From contig CATIQU010000021.1 in the NCBI GenBank assembly GCA_949519155.1, positions 1 to 64,000 of the forward strand: a stretch of DNA of 64,000 nucleotides. The letters run 5' to 3'. The position numbers were made by a program, and so were the translations under genes. Source of the stretch: Polaribacter sp. SA4-10. Lineage in GTDB: Bacteria; Bacteroidota; Bacteroidia; Flavobacteriales; Flavobacteriaceae. Of this stretch, positions 34,193 to 44,025 are shown in pieces; positions within the stretch are counted from its first letter, which is position 1; each line of letters starts with the position of its first letter. The notes under the pieces were generated by a model. The model searched no databases and was not told where the DNA came from. It saw only the letters and a program-made list of their open reading frames with translations.

Positions 34193-35272
34193 TTACAAAT
34201 TAAAAACCTGATACGGATTGTTACTTTGTTTCAAAATATTCTCTGTTCTTTCTGCATGGGTATCTGTAATAAATATTTGACCAAATGCATCTTTACTTAC
34301 CAAATCTATTATTTGAGAGACACGACTTTCATCCAGCTTATCAAAAATATCGTCTAACAGTAAAATAGGTGTTACTTTCGATTGTTGTTTGATAAACTCA
34401 AACTGAGCTAGTTTCAAAGCTATTAAATAGGATTTCTGTTGTCCTTGAGAACCAAATTTCTTAATAGAATAGGCACCTATCTCAAAGCTCAAATCATCTT
34501 TATGAATTCCTGAAGTGGTATATTGAATGATTTTATCCTTGTCTAACGAGTTTTTCAAGAGCGCCATCATCGAAAAGTCTTGCAATTGACTTTTATATTT
34601 TAAATCTACAATTTCTTTATCTCCAGAAATTATTTGATATTTTTCATTAAAGATAGGAATAAATTCTTCTAGAAAAAGTTTTCTAACGGTATAAATTCTT
34701 GCTCCGTACTCAGAAAGTTGCTCGTCATAGACACTTAAATTAAGTGCATCAAATGTTCTATTGGCTGCGAAATATTTTAACAAAGCATTTCGTTGACTTA
34801 AAACCTTATTGTAGGAAATTAAATCTTTTAGATAGCTTTTATTTTGTTGAGAAATAACACCGTCCATAAACTTACGTCTTGTATCACTTCCTTCGGTTAC
34901 TAGATCTCTGTCGGCAGGAGAAATAATAACCAATGGCAATTGTCCGATGTGTTCAGAAAACTTTTCGTAACTCTTACCATTTCGCTTTAAAACTTTCTTT
35001 TGCCCTCGTTTTAAACTACAGACAATTTTCTCATTTCTATCGTTTAAAAAATAATCGCCTTCCACCATAAAAAAACCTTCTCCATGTCGAATATTTTGTA
35101 AAGCAACCGAATTAAAGTAACTCTTTGCAAAAGATAGATAATAGATAGCATCTAAAACATTTGTTTTTCCCACGCCGTTATCGCCAACGAAACAGTTTAT
35201 TTTCTCGTGAAAATCAAAGGATTGGGTTTCAATATTTTTAAAATTAATTAATGAAAGTTTTTGTAAATACAT
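34193..35272 (-). CDS. recF: DNA replication and repair protein RecF
   Basis: A 359-residue SMC-like ATPase that helps load RecA at gaps. The Walker A motif is [12 protein letters not shown] near residues 30-41, the signature segment is [20 protein letters not shown], and the Walker B motif is [13 protein letters not shown]. The length is normal for RecF. It is divergent from the TPR-protein gene. Confidence 0.96.
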   Translation of the reverse strand: MYLQKLSLINFKNIETQSFDFHEKINCFVGDNGVGKTNVLDAIYYLSFAKSYFNSVALQNIRHGEGFFMVEGDYFLNDRNEKIVCSLKRGQKKVLKRNGKSYEKFSEHIGQLPLVIISPADRDLVTEGSDTRRKFMDGVISQQNKSYLKDLISYNKVLSQRNALLKYFAANRTFDALNLSVYDEQLSEYGARIYTVRKLFLEEFIPIFNEKYQIISGDKEIVDLKYKSQLQDFSMMALLKNSLDKDKIIQYTTSGIHKDDLSFEIGAYSIKKFGSQGQQKSYLIALKLAQFEFIKQQSKVTPILLLDDIFDKLDESRVSQIIDLVSKDAFGQIFITDTHAERTENILKQSNNPYQVFNL

Positions 35273-35355
35273 GAATAATTAAGGGTATTAAATAAGATTT
35301 GCAAATTATTGAAAATTTAGGGAATTATCCGCTTTTAAAATCCAATTAAAAAAAC

Positions 35356-35363
35356 TATTTTTG
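35356..35363 (+). promoter_or_regulatory. -7 element upstream of TPR gene
   Basis: TATTTTTG matches TAnnTTTG and lies 24 bases before the TPR-protein start. Confidence 0.5.
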
Positions 35364-35387
35364 TAGCCACTAATTTTTTAAGCAAAC

Positions 35388-36155
35388 ATGGCAACATACA
35401 AGAAAAGAGGGTACAAACCTTCAGATAAAAAAGACCAACAACAAGTTGACGAAATGCAAAGTACAACTGCAGAAGTATTCAACACCTTAGATGATACTGC
35501 GAGTAAATCTGAGCAATGGATAGAAAAAAACAGCAAACCATTATTTTATAGTTTGATTGTGATTGTTGTTTTTGTATTAGGCTTGTTAGGTTACAATAAA
35601 TATGTTACAGAGCCCGCAGAATTAGACGCTTCTAACCAATTGGCTTTTCCAAGAAAATACTTTAACGATGCAGCTGTCGCTGGATCATCAATAGATTCTT
35701 TATTGGTTTTGGGCTTAGAAGGAGCAGATGGTAAATATGGTTTTGTAGATGTGGCTGAAAAGTATAGTGGTACAAAATCTGGAAATTTAGCAAACTATTA
35801 TGCAGGAGTTTCTTATTTACAATTAAAAGAATATGCCAAAGCAATCGAATATTTAGAGCAATTTAATTCTGATGATGAACTTGTAGGCCCAGTTGCATTA
35901 GGTGCTATTGGAGATGCATTTGCAGATATCAATCAACCGGAACAAGCTTTAGAATATTACATCAAAGCAGCCAATAAAAAAGACAATGCCTTTACAACGC
36001 CATTATTTTTACAAAAAGCTGGTTTTACTGCAATGGAATTGAAAGAATTTGGTAAAGCTGAACAACTTTTTACACAGATTAAAGAGCAGTATGCTACTTC
36101 TGAACAAGGTAAAGATGCTGACAAGTATATGAATGCTGCTAAATACGCTGAATAG
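35388..36155 (+). CDS. Membrane-anchored TPR protein
   Basis: A 255-residue protein with a charged cytoplasmic N-terminus (YKKRGYKPSDKKDQQQVDE), one membrane helix near residues 53-72 (FYSLIVIVVFVLGLLGY) and about four TPR-like helical pairs after residue 115 (YAGVSYLQLKEYAKAIEYLE). The layout resembles YfgM, a partner of the PpiD/SecYEG chaperone system, but the exact role is unknown. It lies upstream of ribH on the same strand. Confidence 0.8.
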   Translation: MATYKKRGYKPSDKKDQQQVDEMQSTTAEVFNTLDDTASKSEQWIEKNSKPLFYSLIVIVVFVLGLLGYNKYVTEPAELDASNQLAFPRKYFNDAAVAGSSIDSLLVLGLEGADGKYGFVDVAEKYSGTKSGNLANYYAGVSYLQLKEYAKAIEYLEQFNSDDELVGPVALGAIGDAFADINQPEQALEYYIKAANKKDNAFTTPLFLQKAGFTAMELKEFGKAEQLFTQIKEQYATSEQGKDADKYMNAAKYAE

Positions 36156-36224
36156 TATTTAGGAATTAAGTTTCAGGAATTAGTAAAACTTAACTACTAA
36201 AAACGAATCACTAAAACCGAATAG

Positions 36225-36731
36225 ATGGCAACAACCAATTTATCACATTATGATAAAGCAACAATCCCAAATGCGAAGTCTTTTCGATTTGGGATTGTTG
36301 TTTCAGAATGGAATCCAGAAATCACTACAAATCTTGCAAAAGGAGCAATAGCAACGTTTATAGATTGTGGCGCTTCCAAAGAAAATATTATTTCTTGGGA
36401 TGTACCCGGTAGTTTCGAACTTGTTTTTGGTTGCAAGAAAATGATTGAATCTCAAAAAGTAGATGCTGTTATTGCCATTGGAAATGTCATCCAAGGAGAA
36501 ACAAAGCATTTCGATTTTGTTTGCGAAGGAGTTACGCAAGGAATTGTAGATCTAAATATCAAATATGATGTTCCAGTAATTTTCTGTGTATTAACAGACA
36601 ATACCAAGCAACAGTCTTTAGATCGTTCTGGAGGAGCCCTAGGAAACAAAGGAATCGAATGTGCGGTAGCCGCTATAAAAATGGCAGCATTAAAGCATTT
36701 CGATCGAAATAGTGAGCATATTGGTTTTTAA
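36225..36731 (+). CDS. ribH: 6,7-Dimethyl-8-ribityllumazine synthase
   Basis: The lumazine synthase of riboflavin biosynthesis, 168 residues. Key blocks are GIVVSEWNPEIT (substrate contacts), VPGSFELVFGCKKM, the GNVIQGETKHFDFVCEG loop with the catalytic His, and DRSGGALGNKGIECA. It condenses 5-amino-6-ribitylaminouracil with dihydroxybutanone phosphate, usually as a large icosahedral or pentameric assembly. Confidence 0.97.
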   Translation: MATTNLSHYDKATIPNAKSFRFGIVVSEWNPEITTNLAKGAIATFIDCGASKENIISWDVPGSFELVFGCKKMIESQKVDAVIAIGNVIQGETKHFDFVCEGVTQGIVDLNIKYDVPVIFCVLTDNTKQQSLDRSGGALGNKGIECAVAAIKMAALKHFDRNSEHIGF

Positions 36732-36796
36732 AAAAAAATCGAAATAATCTTCAAGTACTTTTAACCTCAATTTTCGGAAAATCATTTTAAATTCTG

Positions 36797-36804
36797 TAAA
36801 TTTG
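36797..36804 (+). promoter_or_regulatory. -7 element upstream of small membrane protein
   Basis: TAAATTTG fits TAnnTTTG and lies 68 bases before the 91-residue protein that precedes mutL. Confidence 0.45.
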
Positions 36805-36872
36805 AAATACGCTTTCAATTGGTATAAAAATTGATCAACATCAATTGCTATTATCAATTAAAACAAAAAATT

Positions 36873-37148
36873 ATGGGATTTTTTAAACGTACAAATAAGA
36901 AATTTGATTATCAACCACGCTACTATAAAGGAGACGGGAGTCCTTTTAAAATAGAACATAAATTAGATCAGTTTAGAAATACGACGGGTAAAAACAAAGG
37001 AATTAAATCTAAGTTTTCTGATGCTCTGGAAGAACTAAAGAATCCCGACCAAAAAGTCAACAAAAATCTAATCATTATTATAGGCATACTACTTTTCATT
37101 TTTTTATGTATTATCGATTTCGATTTATCAATATTTTTCAATAATTAA
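36873..37148 (+). CDS. Small single-helix membrane protein upstream of mutL
   Basis: A 91-residue protein with a basic soluble N-terminus (FFKRTNKKFDYQPRYYKGDG) and one C-terminal membrane helix (about 65-82). I start at 36873 because similar proteins begin with a short MGFFK-type sequence, and the upstream codons lie next to the promoter element. No function is recognised. It overlaps the mutL start by one base (TAATG), so the two are translationally coupled. Confidence 0.75.
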   Translation: MGFFKRTNKKFDYQPRYYKGDGSPFKIEHKLDQFRNTTGKNKGIKSKFSDALEELKNPDQKVNKNLIIIIGILLFIFLCIIDFDLSIFFNN

Positions 37149-38962
37149 TGTCAGACATTATTCAACTTTTGCCAGATCATGTGGCAAACCAAATTGCTGC
37201 TGGTGAAGTAGTACAAAGACCTGCCTCTGTTGTAAAAGAGTTGCTAGAAAATGCGATTGATGCGGGTGCAAATTCTATAAAATTACTTTTAAAAGATGCT
37301 GGTAAAACGTTAATTCAAGTAATTGACGATGGCAAAGGAATGAGCACCACAGATGCGCGTTTATGTTTTGAACGCCATGCAACCTCCAAAATAAAAAAAG
37401 CTGAAGATTTATTCAATCTCAATACCAAAGGTTTTCGTGGAGAGGCGTTGGCCTCCATTGCTGCAATTGCACATGTAGCTCTCAAAACAAAACAGGACAG
37501 TGATGAATTAGGTAGTCAAATTAAAATTGAAGGGAGTAAAATAATCTCACAAGACTTTATTTCAACCGCAACTGGAACAAGTTTAGCTGTGAAAAACTTA
37601 TTTTATAACATTCCTGCTCGAAGAAATTTCTTAAAATCAGACACCATAGAAACACGTCATATTATTGATGAATTTCAACGTGTTGCATTGGCTCACCCAA
37701 GCATCTCTTTTTTGCTCCATCATAACAACAATGAAGTATACAATTTAAGAAATAGCAATCTAAAAAAACGAATTGTAGCTATTTTTGGAGCTAAAATGAA
37801 CGAAAAGTTAGTGCCAATCGAGGAGAAAACAGATTTAATTACCATACAAGGTTTTATTACCAAACCCGAATTTGCAAAGAAGAAAAGAGGAGAACAGTTC
37901 TTTTTTGTAAATGATCGGTTTATAAAAAGTTCCTATTTAAATCATGCCGTTGTCAATGCATTTGATGGTTTGTTAGAGCACTCAAGCCATCCCTCCTATT
38001 TCTTATACTTATCTGTACCAACAAGTAGTATTGATATTAATATTCATCCGACAAAGACCGAAATTAAATTTGATAACGAAAAAGCATTGTATGCTATTTT
38101 AAGAGCCACCATAAAACATAGTTTAGGACAATACAACGTGGCACCTGTTTTAGATTTCAATAGAGACGCCAATTTAGACGTTCCTTATCACTTTAAAGGA
38201 AAAACAGGGAACACTACACCAAAAATTACGGTAGATCCAGATTTCAACCCTTTTAAAGAAGTCGAACAAAAGAGAGTACAGTTTCCTTTTAAGAGGGAAG
38301 TTTCTACAGAAAGTTGGGAATCTTTATATACCTATGTAGAAGTTGAAAGTAACGAAACAAACCAGGCTTCATTGTTTGATCCTGAAACGTCCAAAGAAAC
38401 TGGAAAAACATTACAAATTCAACGAAAATATTTATTAAGCTCCATTAAATCTGGCGTGGTGTTAATTAGTCAATCCTTAGCACATCAACGTATTTTATAT
38501 GAAAATTTCTTAGAGAGTATTACCGTAAAAGAAGCCAACAGCCAACAGTTATTATTTCCTGTAAATATTCAATTGGTTGCTTCAGAAATTGAAATCATTT
38601 ATTCACTTAAAACTGAATTAGAAAATGCAGGTTTTTCTTTTGACGAGTTTACAAAAACAGGAGTGACCATTAAAGGAATTCCGGTTTCTGTGACCGAAAG
38701 TCAGATTACTGTTATTTTAGAAGAATTGATTCGTGATATTGACTTAGGAGTTCCCGATGCGAGTTTTAGTCCCTTTGATTTAATGGCGAAATCTTTTTCT
38801 AAAACATTGGCCATAAAAACGGGTACCATACTCTCAGCAATAGAACAAGAAAACCTTGTAAACGACTTGTTTTCTTGTAAAGAACCAAGCATATCTCCTT
38901 TTGGGAAATCGACATTTAAAACCTTGACTTTGAAGGAAATTGATTTAATTTTTAACAATTAA
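37148..38962 (+). CDS. mutL: DNA mismatch repair protein MutL
   Basis: A 604-residue GHKL ATPase that links MutS recognition to strand removal. The N-terminal ATPase motifs are ELLENAIDAGA, DDGKGM, RHATSKI and TKGFRGEALASIAA. The C-terminal dimerisation domain has QSLAHQRILYENFL. It lacks a visible DQHAX2EX4E endonuclease motif in intact form: QSLAHQRILYE is the equivalent, with Ser-Leu in place of Asp-Gln, so nicking activity is uncertain. Confidence 0.93.
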   Translation: MSDIIQLLPDHVANQIAAGEVVQRPASVVKELLENAIDAGANSIKLLLKDAGKTLIQVIDDGKGMSTTDARLCFERHATSKIKKAEDLFNLNTKGFRGEALASIAAIAHVALKTKQDSDELGSQIKIEGSKIISQDFISTATGTSLAVKNLFYNIPARRNFLKSDTIETRHIIDEFQRVALAHPSISFLLHHNNNEVYNLRNSNLKKRIVAIFGAKMNEKLVPIEEKTDLITIQGFITKPEFAKKKRGEQFFFVNDRFIKSSYLNHAVVNAFDGLLEHSSHPSYFLYLSVPTSSIDINIHPTKTEIKFDNEKALYAILRATIKHSLGQYNVAPVLDFNRDANLDVPYHFKGKTGNTTPKITVDPDFNPFKEVEQKRVQFPFKREVSTESWESLYTYVEVESNETNQASLFDPETSKETGKTLQIQRKYLLSSIKSGVVLISQSLAHQRILYENFLESITVKEANSQQLLFPVNIQLVASEIEIIYSLKTELENAGFSFDEFTKTGVTIKGIPVSVTESQITVILEELIRDIDLGVPDASFSPFDLMAKSFSKTLAIKTGTILSAIEQENLVNDLFSCKEPSISPFGKSTFKTLTLKEIDLIFNN

Positions 38963-38966
38963 GACT

Positions 38967-39698
38967 ATGGGGAATATTACAGAAACAATCAAACACCTAA
39001 TCATTTTAAATGTTATTTTATTTGTTGCACCACAATTTTTAAATTTAGATTTAACAAATGTGCTTGCCTTACATTTTCCTCAAAATGAACACTTTGGATT
39101 TTGGCAGTACCTAACAAGTACCTTTATGCATGGAAGTTTTGGACACATACTTTTTAACATGTATGGTTTATATGCTTTTGGAACGCCTTTAGAACAAATG
39201 TGGGGGAAAAAGAAATTTCTGTTTTTCTATTTTTCAACAGGAATTGGTGCTAGTATTATTTACACACTTGTAAATTATTATCAGTTTAATGGATATTTTG
39301 AGCAATTAATTACAGATGGTTTGACACCAGATAAAATTCAGGTGATTCTTACATCAGGAAACTACACACAGTATGCTGAATTGATTACTCTTCCGCATGA
39401 AAAAATGATAAAATTCTGGAGTTTATTTTATACTCCGGCATTAGGTGCCTCTGGCGCTGTTTATGGTGTTTTAGTGGCATTTGGCTTGTATTTTAAAGAC
39501 GCAAAATTAGCGTTGATCTTCTTTCCAGTCCCAATTGCTGCAAAATACTTTATTCCGATAATGCTTTTAGGAGATTTATTTTTTGGAATGACAAGGTATT
39601 CTATAGGAAATATTGCTCATTTCGCACATGTTGGTGGTGCCATTGTTGGTTTTATCATTGCTTGGTATTGGAGAAACAAACAAATTAAATTTTCTTAA
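38967..39698 (+). CDS. Rhomboid intramembrane serine protease 1
   Basis: A 243-residue membrane protease with six or more helices. The catalytic Ser lies in LGASGAVYGVL and the catalytic His in HFAHVGGAIVG. HGSFGHILFNMYGLYAFG carries the conserved His-Asn region of helix 2. It lies 4 bases after mutL and 1 base before the second rhomboid gene. Substrates are unknown. Confidence 0.92.
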   Translation: MGNITETIKHLIILNVILFVAPQFLNLDLTNVLALHFPQNEHFGFWQYLTSTFMHGSFGHILFNMYGLYAFGTPLEQMWGKKKFLFFYFSTGIGASIIYTLVNYYQFNGYFEQLITDGLTPDKIQVILTSGNYTQYAELITLPHEKMIKFWSLFYTPALGASGAVYGVLVAFGLYFKDAKLALIFFPVPIAAKYFIPIMLLGDLFFGMTRYSIGNIAHFAHVGGAIVGFIIAWYWRNKQIKFS

Positions 39699-39699
39699 A

Positions 39700-40554
39700 A
39701 TGAGCTTCATAAAAACCCTACAAAAGAAATTTAAAGAAGGTAGTAGTGTAGAGAAAATAATCTATATAAATGTTGGCATCTTTATAGTTTCTATTTTTTT
39801 TAGTGTGCTTCCAGGTTTGTATAATGAGCAAACAAACTGGTTGACAAATTGGTTTTCATTAGAATCGAGCACAGAAGCATTCCTATCTAAACCTTGGTCA
39901 ATTGTTTCTTATGGACTTTTACATGCCGATTTCTTGCATTTAATAATGAATCTCATGGTGTTGTATTTTATCGGAAATCTTTTTATTCAATACTTTACAC
40001 AAAAACAGTTTCTAACTTTTTACTTTTTAGGAATTATTTTTGGTGGATTGTTATTCATTCTTAGTTACAATTATTTCCCGGTATTTAGTAACAATCAAGG
40101 ATACTTAATAGGTGCTTCTGCAGGGGTTTCTGCAATTTTTTCAGGTATTGCTACCCACATGCCAAACTATCAACTAAAGTTGCGCTTTATTGGTTTTGTT
40201 AAACTATGGCATTTGGCTGGAATATGGATTGTTTTAAATTTTATTGGTTTAAATGGAGGGAATGCTGGTGGGAATTTTGCACACATAGGTGGTGCAATCT
40301 TCGGGTATCTTTACACAAAACAAGCAACTACTAAAAATTCAGGAATTTTTAACTGGCTAACCGCACTTTTTAAAAAGAAAGAAAAACCTTTAAAAACCGC
40401 TTATAGATCGTCTACGAAAAAGAAAAAAACGCCCCCAAATACAGCGCCAAATCAAAAACAAATTGATGCTATTTTAGATAAAATCAGTAAGTCGGGGTAT
40501 GACACCTTATCAAAAACAGAAAAGGACTTCTTATTTAAACAAGGGAAGCGTTAA
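39700..40554 (+). CDS. Rhomboid intramembrane serine protease 2
   Basis: A 284-residue rhomboid. The start at 39700 follows the first rhomboid's stop by one base; an earlier in-frame Met lies inside that gene. Catalytic motifs are LIGASAGVSAIFSG (Ser) and FAHIGGAIFGYLY (His), and HADFLHLIMNLMVLY is the helix-2 block. A basic C-terminal tail (STKKKKTPPN) leads into a short helical domain that includes DAILDKISKSGYDTL. It is a diverged tandem paralogue of the preceding gene. Confidence 0.92.
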   Translation: MSFIKTLQKKFKEGSSVEKIIYINVGIFIVSIFFSVLPGLYNEQTNWLTNWFSLESSTEAFLSKPWSIVSYGLLHADFLHLIMNLMVLYFIGNLFIQYFTQKQFLTFYFLGIIFGGLLFILSYNYFPVFSNNQGYLIGASAGVSAIFSGIATHMPNYQLKLRFIGFVKLWHLAGIWIVLNFIGLNGGNAGGNFAHIGGAIFGYLYTKQATTKNSGIFNWLTALFKKKEKPLKTAYRSSTKKKKTPPNTAPNQKQIDAILDKISKSGYDTLSKTEKDFLFKQGKR

Positions 40555-40555
40555 T

Positions 40556-41578
40556 ATGAAAAAATTATCGTTCCTTGACAAAATGATCTACTTGCTAAAT
40601 TCGCTTTTAGCAATACTATTGATATTGTCTTATTTACTTCCTTATGTGTCTCCTAAGAGCATTGCAATTTTTGCGATTTTAAGTCTATTTGTACCTTTTT
40701 TAATTGTTTTGAACGGATTATTTGTCGTTTACTGGCTAATTAAACTAAAAAAGCAACTCCTTCTTTCGTCGTTAGTTTTAACGATTGGATTCTTTTTTTC
40801 AACGCCTTTTTATAAAATTTCTGATAAAACTTCTTCTTTAAACAAGGACATAAAAGTGATGAGTTACAATGTAAAATCATTTGACTTGTTTTATAATAAA
40901 AATGAAAATGCTCTCAAAGAAAATGGTTTTAAATACCTTGCATCCATAGATCCAGATGTACTTTTAGTTCAAGAATATTACCAGTCTAGTAAAATTAAAT
41001 TAGACTTCCCGTATCAGTACATAAAAAAACGCACTATTGGCGGCAAGTTTGGAATGGCCATTTATTCTAAATTTAAAATTGTAAATAGTGGTTCATTGGA
41101 TTTAAAAAAGACGGGAAACAACATCATTTTTGTTGATATTTTGAAAGAAAAAGATACCATTCGAATCTACAACTTGCACCTAGAATCTTTAAAAATAAAA
41201 CCTTACGAAGAAAATTTTGGTGAAAAAGACTCAAAAAAACTTATTAATAGAGTAAGTCTATCATTCAAAAAACAAGCGGATCAAACAGCCTTATTTTTAG
41301 CACATGAGAAAAAGTGGGAGGGAAAAAAAATAGTAGGTGGAGATTTTAATAATACCGCATATTCTTGGGTCTACAATCAAATTGCAAACAATAAAAAAGA
41401 TACATTTATAGCAGCGGGTAAAGGTTTTGGGAAAACATATAGCTACTTTTTACCAACTCGAATCGATTTTATTCTTACGGATATGAAGGCAAACATAAGC
41501 ACCTTTAAAACCTTTGACGTAAAATACTCAGACCACTACCCGATTCTCACAAAAGTAAACTGGGAACCAAATATTTAG
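40556..41578 (+). CDS. Endonuclease/exonuclease/phosphatase-family membrane protein
   Basis: A 340-residue protein with three N-terminal hydrophobic helices and a C-terminal EEP domain. EEP landmarks are MSYNVKSFD, PDVLLVQEYY (metal-binding Glu), NLHLESL, GGDFNNTAYS and the final SDHYPI with the catalytic His. It starts 1 base after the rhomboid-2 stop. The active domain would face the periplasm or cytoplasm depending on topology. The substrate is unknown. Confidence 0.88.
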   Translation: MKKLSFLDKMIYLLNSLLAILLILSYLLPYVSPKSIAIFAILSLFVPFLIVLNGLFVVYWLIKLKKQLLLSSLVLTIGFFFSTPFYKISDKTSSLNKDIKVMSYNVKSFDLFYNKNENALKENGFKYLASIDPDVLLVQEYYQSSKIKLDFPYQYIKKRTIGGKFGMAIYSKFKIVNSGSLDLKKTGNNIIFVDILKEKDTIRIYNLHLESLKIKPYEENFGEKDSKKLINRVSLSFKKQADQTALFLAHEKKWEGKKIVGGDFNNTAYSWVYNQIANNKKDTFIAAGKGFGKTYSYFLPTRIDFILTDMKANISTFKTFDVKYSDHYPILTKVNWEPNI

Positions 41579-41583
41579 ACTCA

Positions 41584-43191
41584 CTACTTAGTTTTCTGTA
41601 CGTTCTTTAAATGTAAATGATTGATAGGATTGATCCCTAATCCAGTTACGTTTTTATTTGTAAAACGAAGCACTTCATCATAATACAATGGAATTACAGG
41701 CGCTGTCTCCATCATTAAACTATCCATTTTTTGATATAAGAAATGGCGTTTTTGTGTGTCTACCGTTGCAACCGCTTTTTCATACAATGCATCAAACGCA
41801 TCATTTGAATAGTGTGTGTAATTAGGCCCATTAGGAGAAAAGTTTTTACTGTGGTAAATGAATAAATAATTTTCTGCGTCTGGGTAATCTGCCACCCAGC
41901 TTCCTCTAAAAACACTTAACTGACCATTTGCCTTTCGCTCCCGTAAAGTAGATGCTGGCAATACTTCTACAGCTACATCCATCCCTATTTTTTGCATCTC
42001 TCTTTGAATATATTCGCACAGGTCTAAATATTGACTATCAGTACTTATGGTAATCTTTGGGTTATTATTTCCAGACTCCAATTTATAGGCATCGATCAAT
42101 TGTTTCGCCTTATGAGGTTGATAGGTATATCCTTTCATATCATTGAAAGAGGGCATGCCTTTCGGGATGAAACCGTTTAGAGCAGGAGTTCCAATGCCAT
42201 TTCTTAAATAGAGAATCATTTTCTCTTTATCAAAACCATAATTCAGAGCTTTTCTCAATTTCAAAGAATTGGCTTCCTCCTCATCAGCATCCATATAAAC
42301 TCCTAAATACTCTGTATTTAAATATGGGCTCGTCATCATCTTTATTTTTGAGGTATAACGCGATTGCAATTTCCCTTTTTTAGTGAGAAGATCATCTTTA
42401 TAAGAATTGTCAATACTGTTTAAAAAATCGAGATTCCCTTGAATGAATTGTAAGAACTCACTCTGTTTATCCGGTAAAAAAGTAATGGCTATGGCTTCCA
42501 AATATGGAAGTCGAACTCCTTTTTCATCCATTTCATAGAAACGGTCATTTTTTCTTAAAACCAATTTAATATTCTCTTTCCACAATTTAAAATGAAAAGG
42601 ACCTGTTCCGATTGGATTTGCTCTAAAGGAATCACCAAAATAGTCAAGGGCCTCCTTTGGTACTACTGAACAATATTTCATTGTTAACAGACTTAAAAAA
42701 GGAGGAAATGGTTTTTTAAGTTGAATACTAAAAATAGAATCGTTTTCTGCAGCAAAAGAATCGACAAATTCTAGCACCCATTTACCAGGAGAGGCCACTT
42801 CTGGATCTAATAATCTCTGAAATGAATATTCAAAATCTTTGGCAACTACGTTTCGTGTACTGTCTTTACCAAATAAAGCGTGTTTATGAAATTGAACATC
42901 AGTTCGCAAATTAAATTGATAAGATAAACCATCTTTTGAAATCGTCCATTTATCAGCAATATCCGGGATTACTTGTAAGGAATCATTCAGTTGAACCAAA
43001 CCATTAAAAAGTTGCGTAGTAGCCCAAATGGTTCGTAAATCCTTAGAAAAAGCAGGATCTAATGTATTAATATTTTTATGCTCATTATATCTAAAAACTT
43101 GTGAATCATTGTATTTATTTTTTTTTTGATCGCAAGATGAAAACACAATAATTGCGATTAAAAAAAGAACGTATTTAATTTTCAAAACCAT
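41584..43191 (-). CDS. Peptide/solute ABC-type substrate-binding lipoprotein
   Basis: A 535-residue extracytoplasmic solute-binding protein of family 5 (OppA/DppA type). The lipobox lies in IVFSSCDQKK. Family blocks are LDPAFSKDLRTIWATTQLFNG, KFTISKDGLSYQFNLR-like text (WTISKDGLSYQFNLR), and GTGPFHFKLW. No ABC permease or ATPase genes are nearby, as is common for these proteins in flavobacteria. It overlaps the ABM gene by 17 bases. Confidence 0.88.
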   Translation of the reverse strand: MVLKIKYVLFLIAIIVFSSCDQKKNKYNDSQVFRYNEHKNINTLDPAFSKDLRTIWATTQLFNGLVQLNDSLQVIPDIADKWTISKDGLSYQFNLRTDVQFHKHALFGKDSTRNVVAKDFEYSFQRLLDPEVASPGKWVLEFVDSFAAENDSIFSIQLKKPFPPFLSLLTMKYCSVVPKEALDYFGDSFRANPIGTGPFHFKLWKENIKLVLRKNDRFYEMDEKGVRLPYLEAIAITFLPDKQSEFLQFIQGNLDFLNSIDNSYKDDLLTKKGKLQSRYTSKIKMMTSPYLNTEYLGVYMDADEEEANSLKLRKALNYGFDKEKMILYLRNGIGTPALNGFIPKGMPSFNDMKGYTYQPHKAKQLIDAYKLESGNNNPKITISTDSQYLDLCEYIQREMQKIGMDVAVEVLPASTLRERKANGQLSVFRGSWVADYPDAENYLFIYHSKNFSPNGPNYTHYSNDAFDALYEKAVATVDTQKRHFLYQKMDSLMMETAPVIPLYYDEVLRFTNKNVTGLGINPINHLHLKNVQKTK

Positions 43192-43492
43192 ATGCTCTTT
43201 CTACTTTACTAATTCTTAACTGGTATTTCTTATACCATTTATCTCGTCCCAATTCCCTAACTGCAGTATGTTCAATATTGTTTTTCCAAGCTGTAATATC
43301 GGCTAATGTTTGCCAATAAGATACGGTAATACCAATTTTTGAACGTGCAGATTCAATTCCTAGAAAGCCTTTTTGCTGTTTTGCAAGGATTTCCATTCTT
43401 TGTGCTGCTTCAATATAGCCTTCGGTATTTTCAGAGGGTATCGTTGAGAAAACAACTGCATAATAAGGCATTTCTAAATTATCTACTATCAT
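43175..43492 (-). CDS. Antibiotic-biosynthesis-monooxygenase-domain protein
   Basis: A 105-residue dimeric alpha/beta-barrel protein of the ABM family. The pattern AQRMEILAKQQKGFLGIES, then VSYWQTLADITAWKNNIEHT is typical. Such small proteins can be heme or quinol monooxygenases or have no known activity; the function here is unknown. Its start overlaps the GNAT stop by 4 bases. Confidence 0.88.
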   Translation of the reverse strand: MIVDNLEMPYYAVVFSTIPSENTEGYIEAAQRMEILAKQQKGFLGIESARSKIGITVSYWQTLADITAWKNNIEHTAVRELGRDKWYKKYQLRISKVERAYGFEN

Positions 43493-43986
43493 AAGTACAA
43501 TTCGTATTTTGTTTCTGGCAGATGCATCTCTTTATTTATAAATATTCTCACTTGCTTAAAACCCAATCGTTTTAGGATTTTAGCCGAAGCCTTGTTCAAA
43601 TCTACCACAGATGCTACAATTTTTGTAATGCCGATTTGTTTACAATACTGCAATAAACTAAGACAAATCTCTGCACCATAGCCAAAATTCCAATATTCTT
43701 CTAAAAACCGAAGGCCAATTTCATCATCATCTCCGTCTTTCACAAGCGCCATTGTCCCCAAAAAAAAGTGATCTTCTTTTCGTTCAATTGCATAAATCCA
43801 AAAATCATTTTCTGGCAACGAATATTTGGATATCAATGCAGATAATTCGATCGCATGTGCTTCTAAAGTCTGAACCTCACCATCCGCATACCTCATTACA
43901 TTTGGGTTGCTTTGCATTTTATGAAAGGAAAGTAAATCCTCCGAAATTAATTTGCGTACTTGTAGTCGTTCGGTTTCAAAAATCAT
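43489..43986 (-). CDS. GNAT-family N-acetyltransferase
   Basis: An acetyltransferase of 165 residues, RimJ/RimL-like. The start at 43986 (MIFETERLQVRKL) is the usual opening of this subgroup; the Met nine codons upstream overlaps the mtaB promoter region. Acetyl-CoA-binding segments are LGTMALVKDGDDDEIGLRFL and GYGAEICLSLLQY. NKASAKILKRLGFKQV is the classic C-terminal motif. It could acetylate ribosomal proteins or small molecules. Confidence 0.88.
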   Translation of the reverse strand: MIFETERLQVRKLISEDLLSFHKMQSNPNVMRYADGEVQTLEAHAIELSALISKYSLPENDFWIYAIERKEDHFFLGTMALVKDGDDDEIGLRFLEEYWNFGYGAEICLSLLQYCKQIGITKIVASVVDLNKASAKILKRLGFKQVRIFINKEMHLPETKYELYL

Positions 43987-43997
43987 CAATAAAAGTG

Positions 43998-44005
43998 TAA
44001 ATTTG
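43998..44005 (+). promoter_or_regulatory. -7 element upstream of mtaB
   Basis: TAAATTTG matches TAnnTTTG and lies 20 bases before the mtaB start, in the short divergent gap with the GNAT gene. Confidence 0.55.
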
Positions 44006-44025
44006 CAACGCATAAATGTACACTA

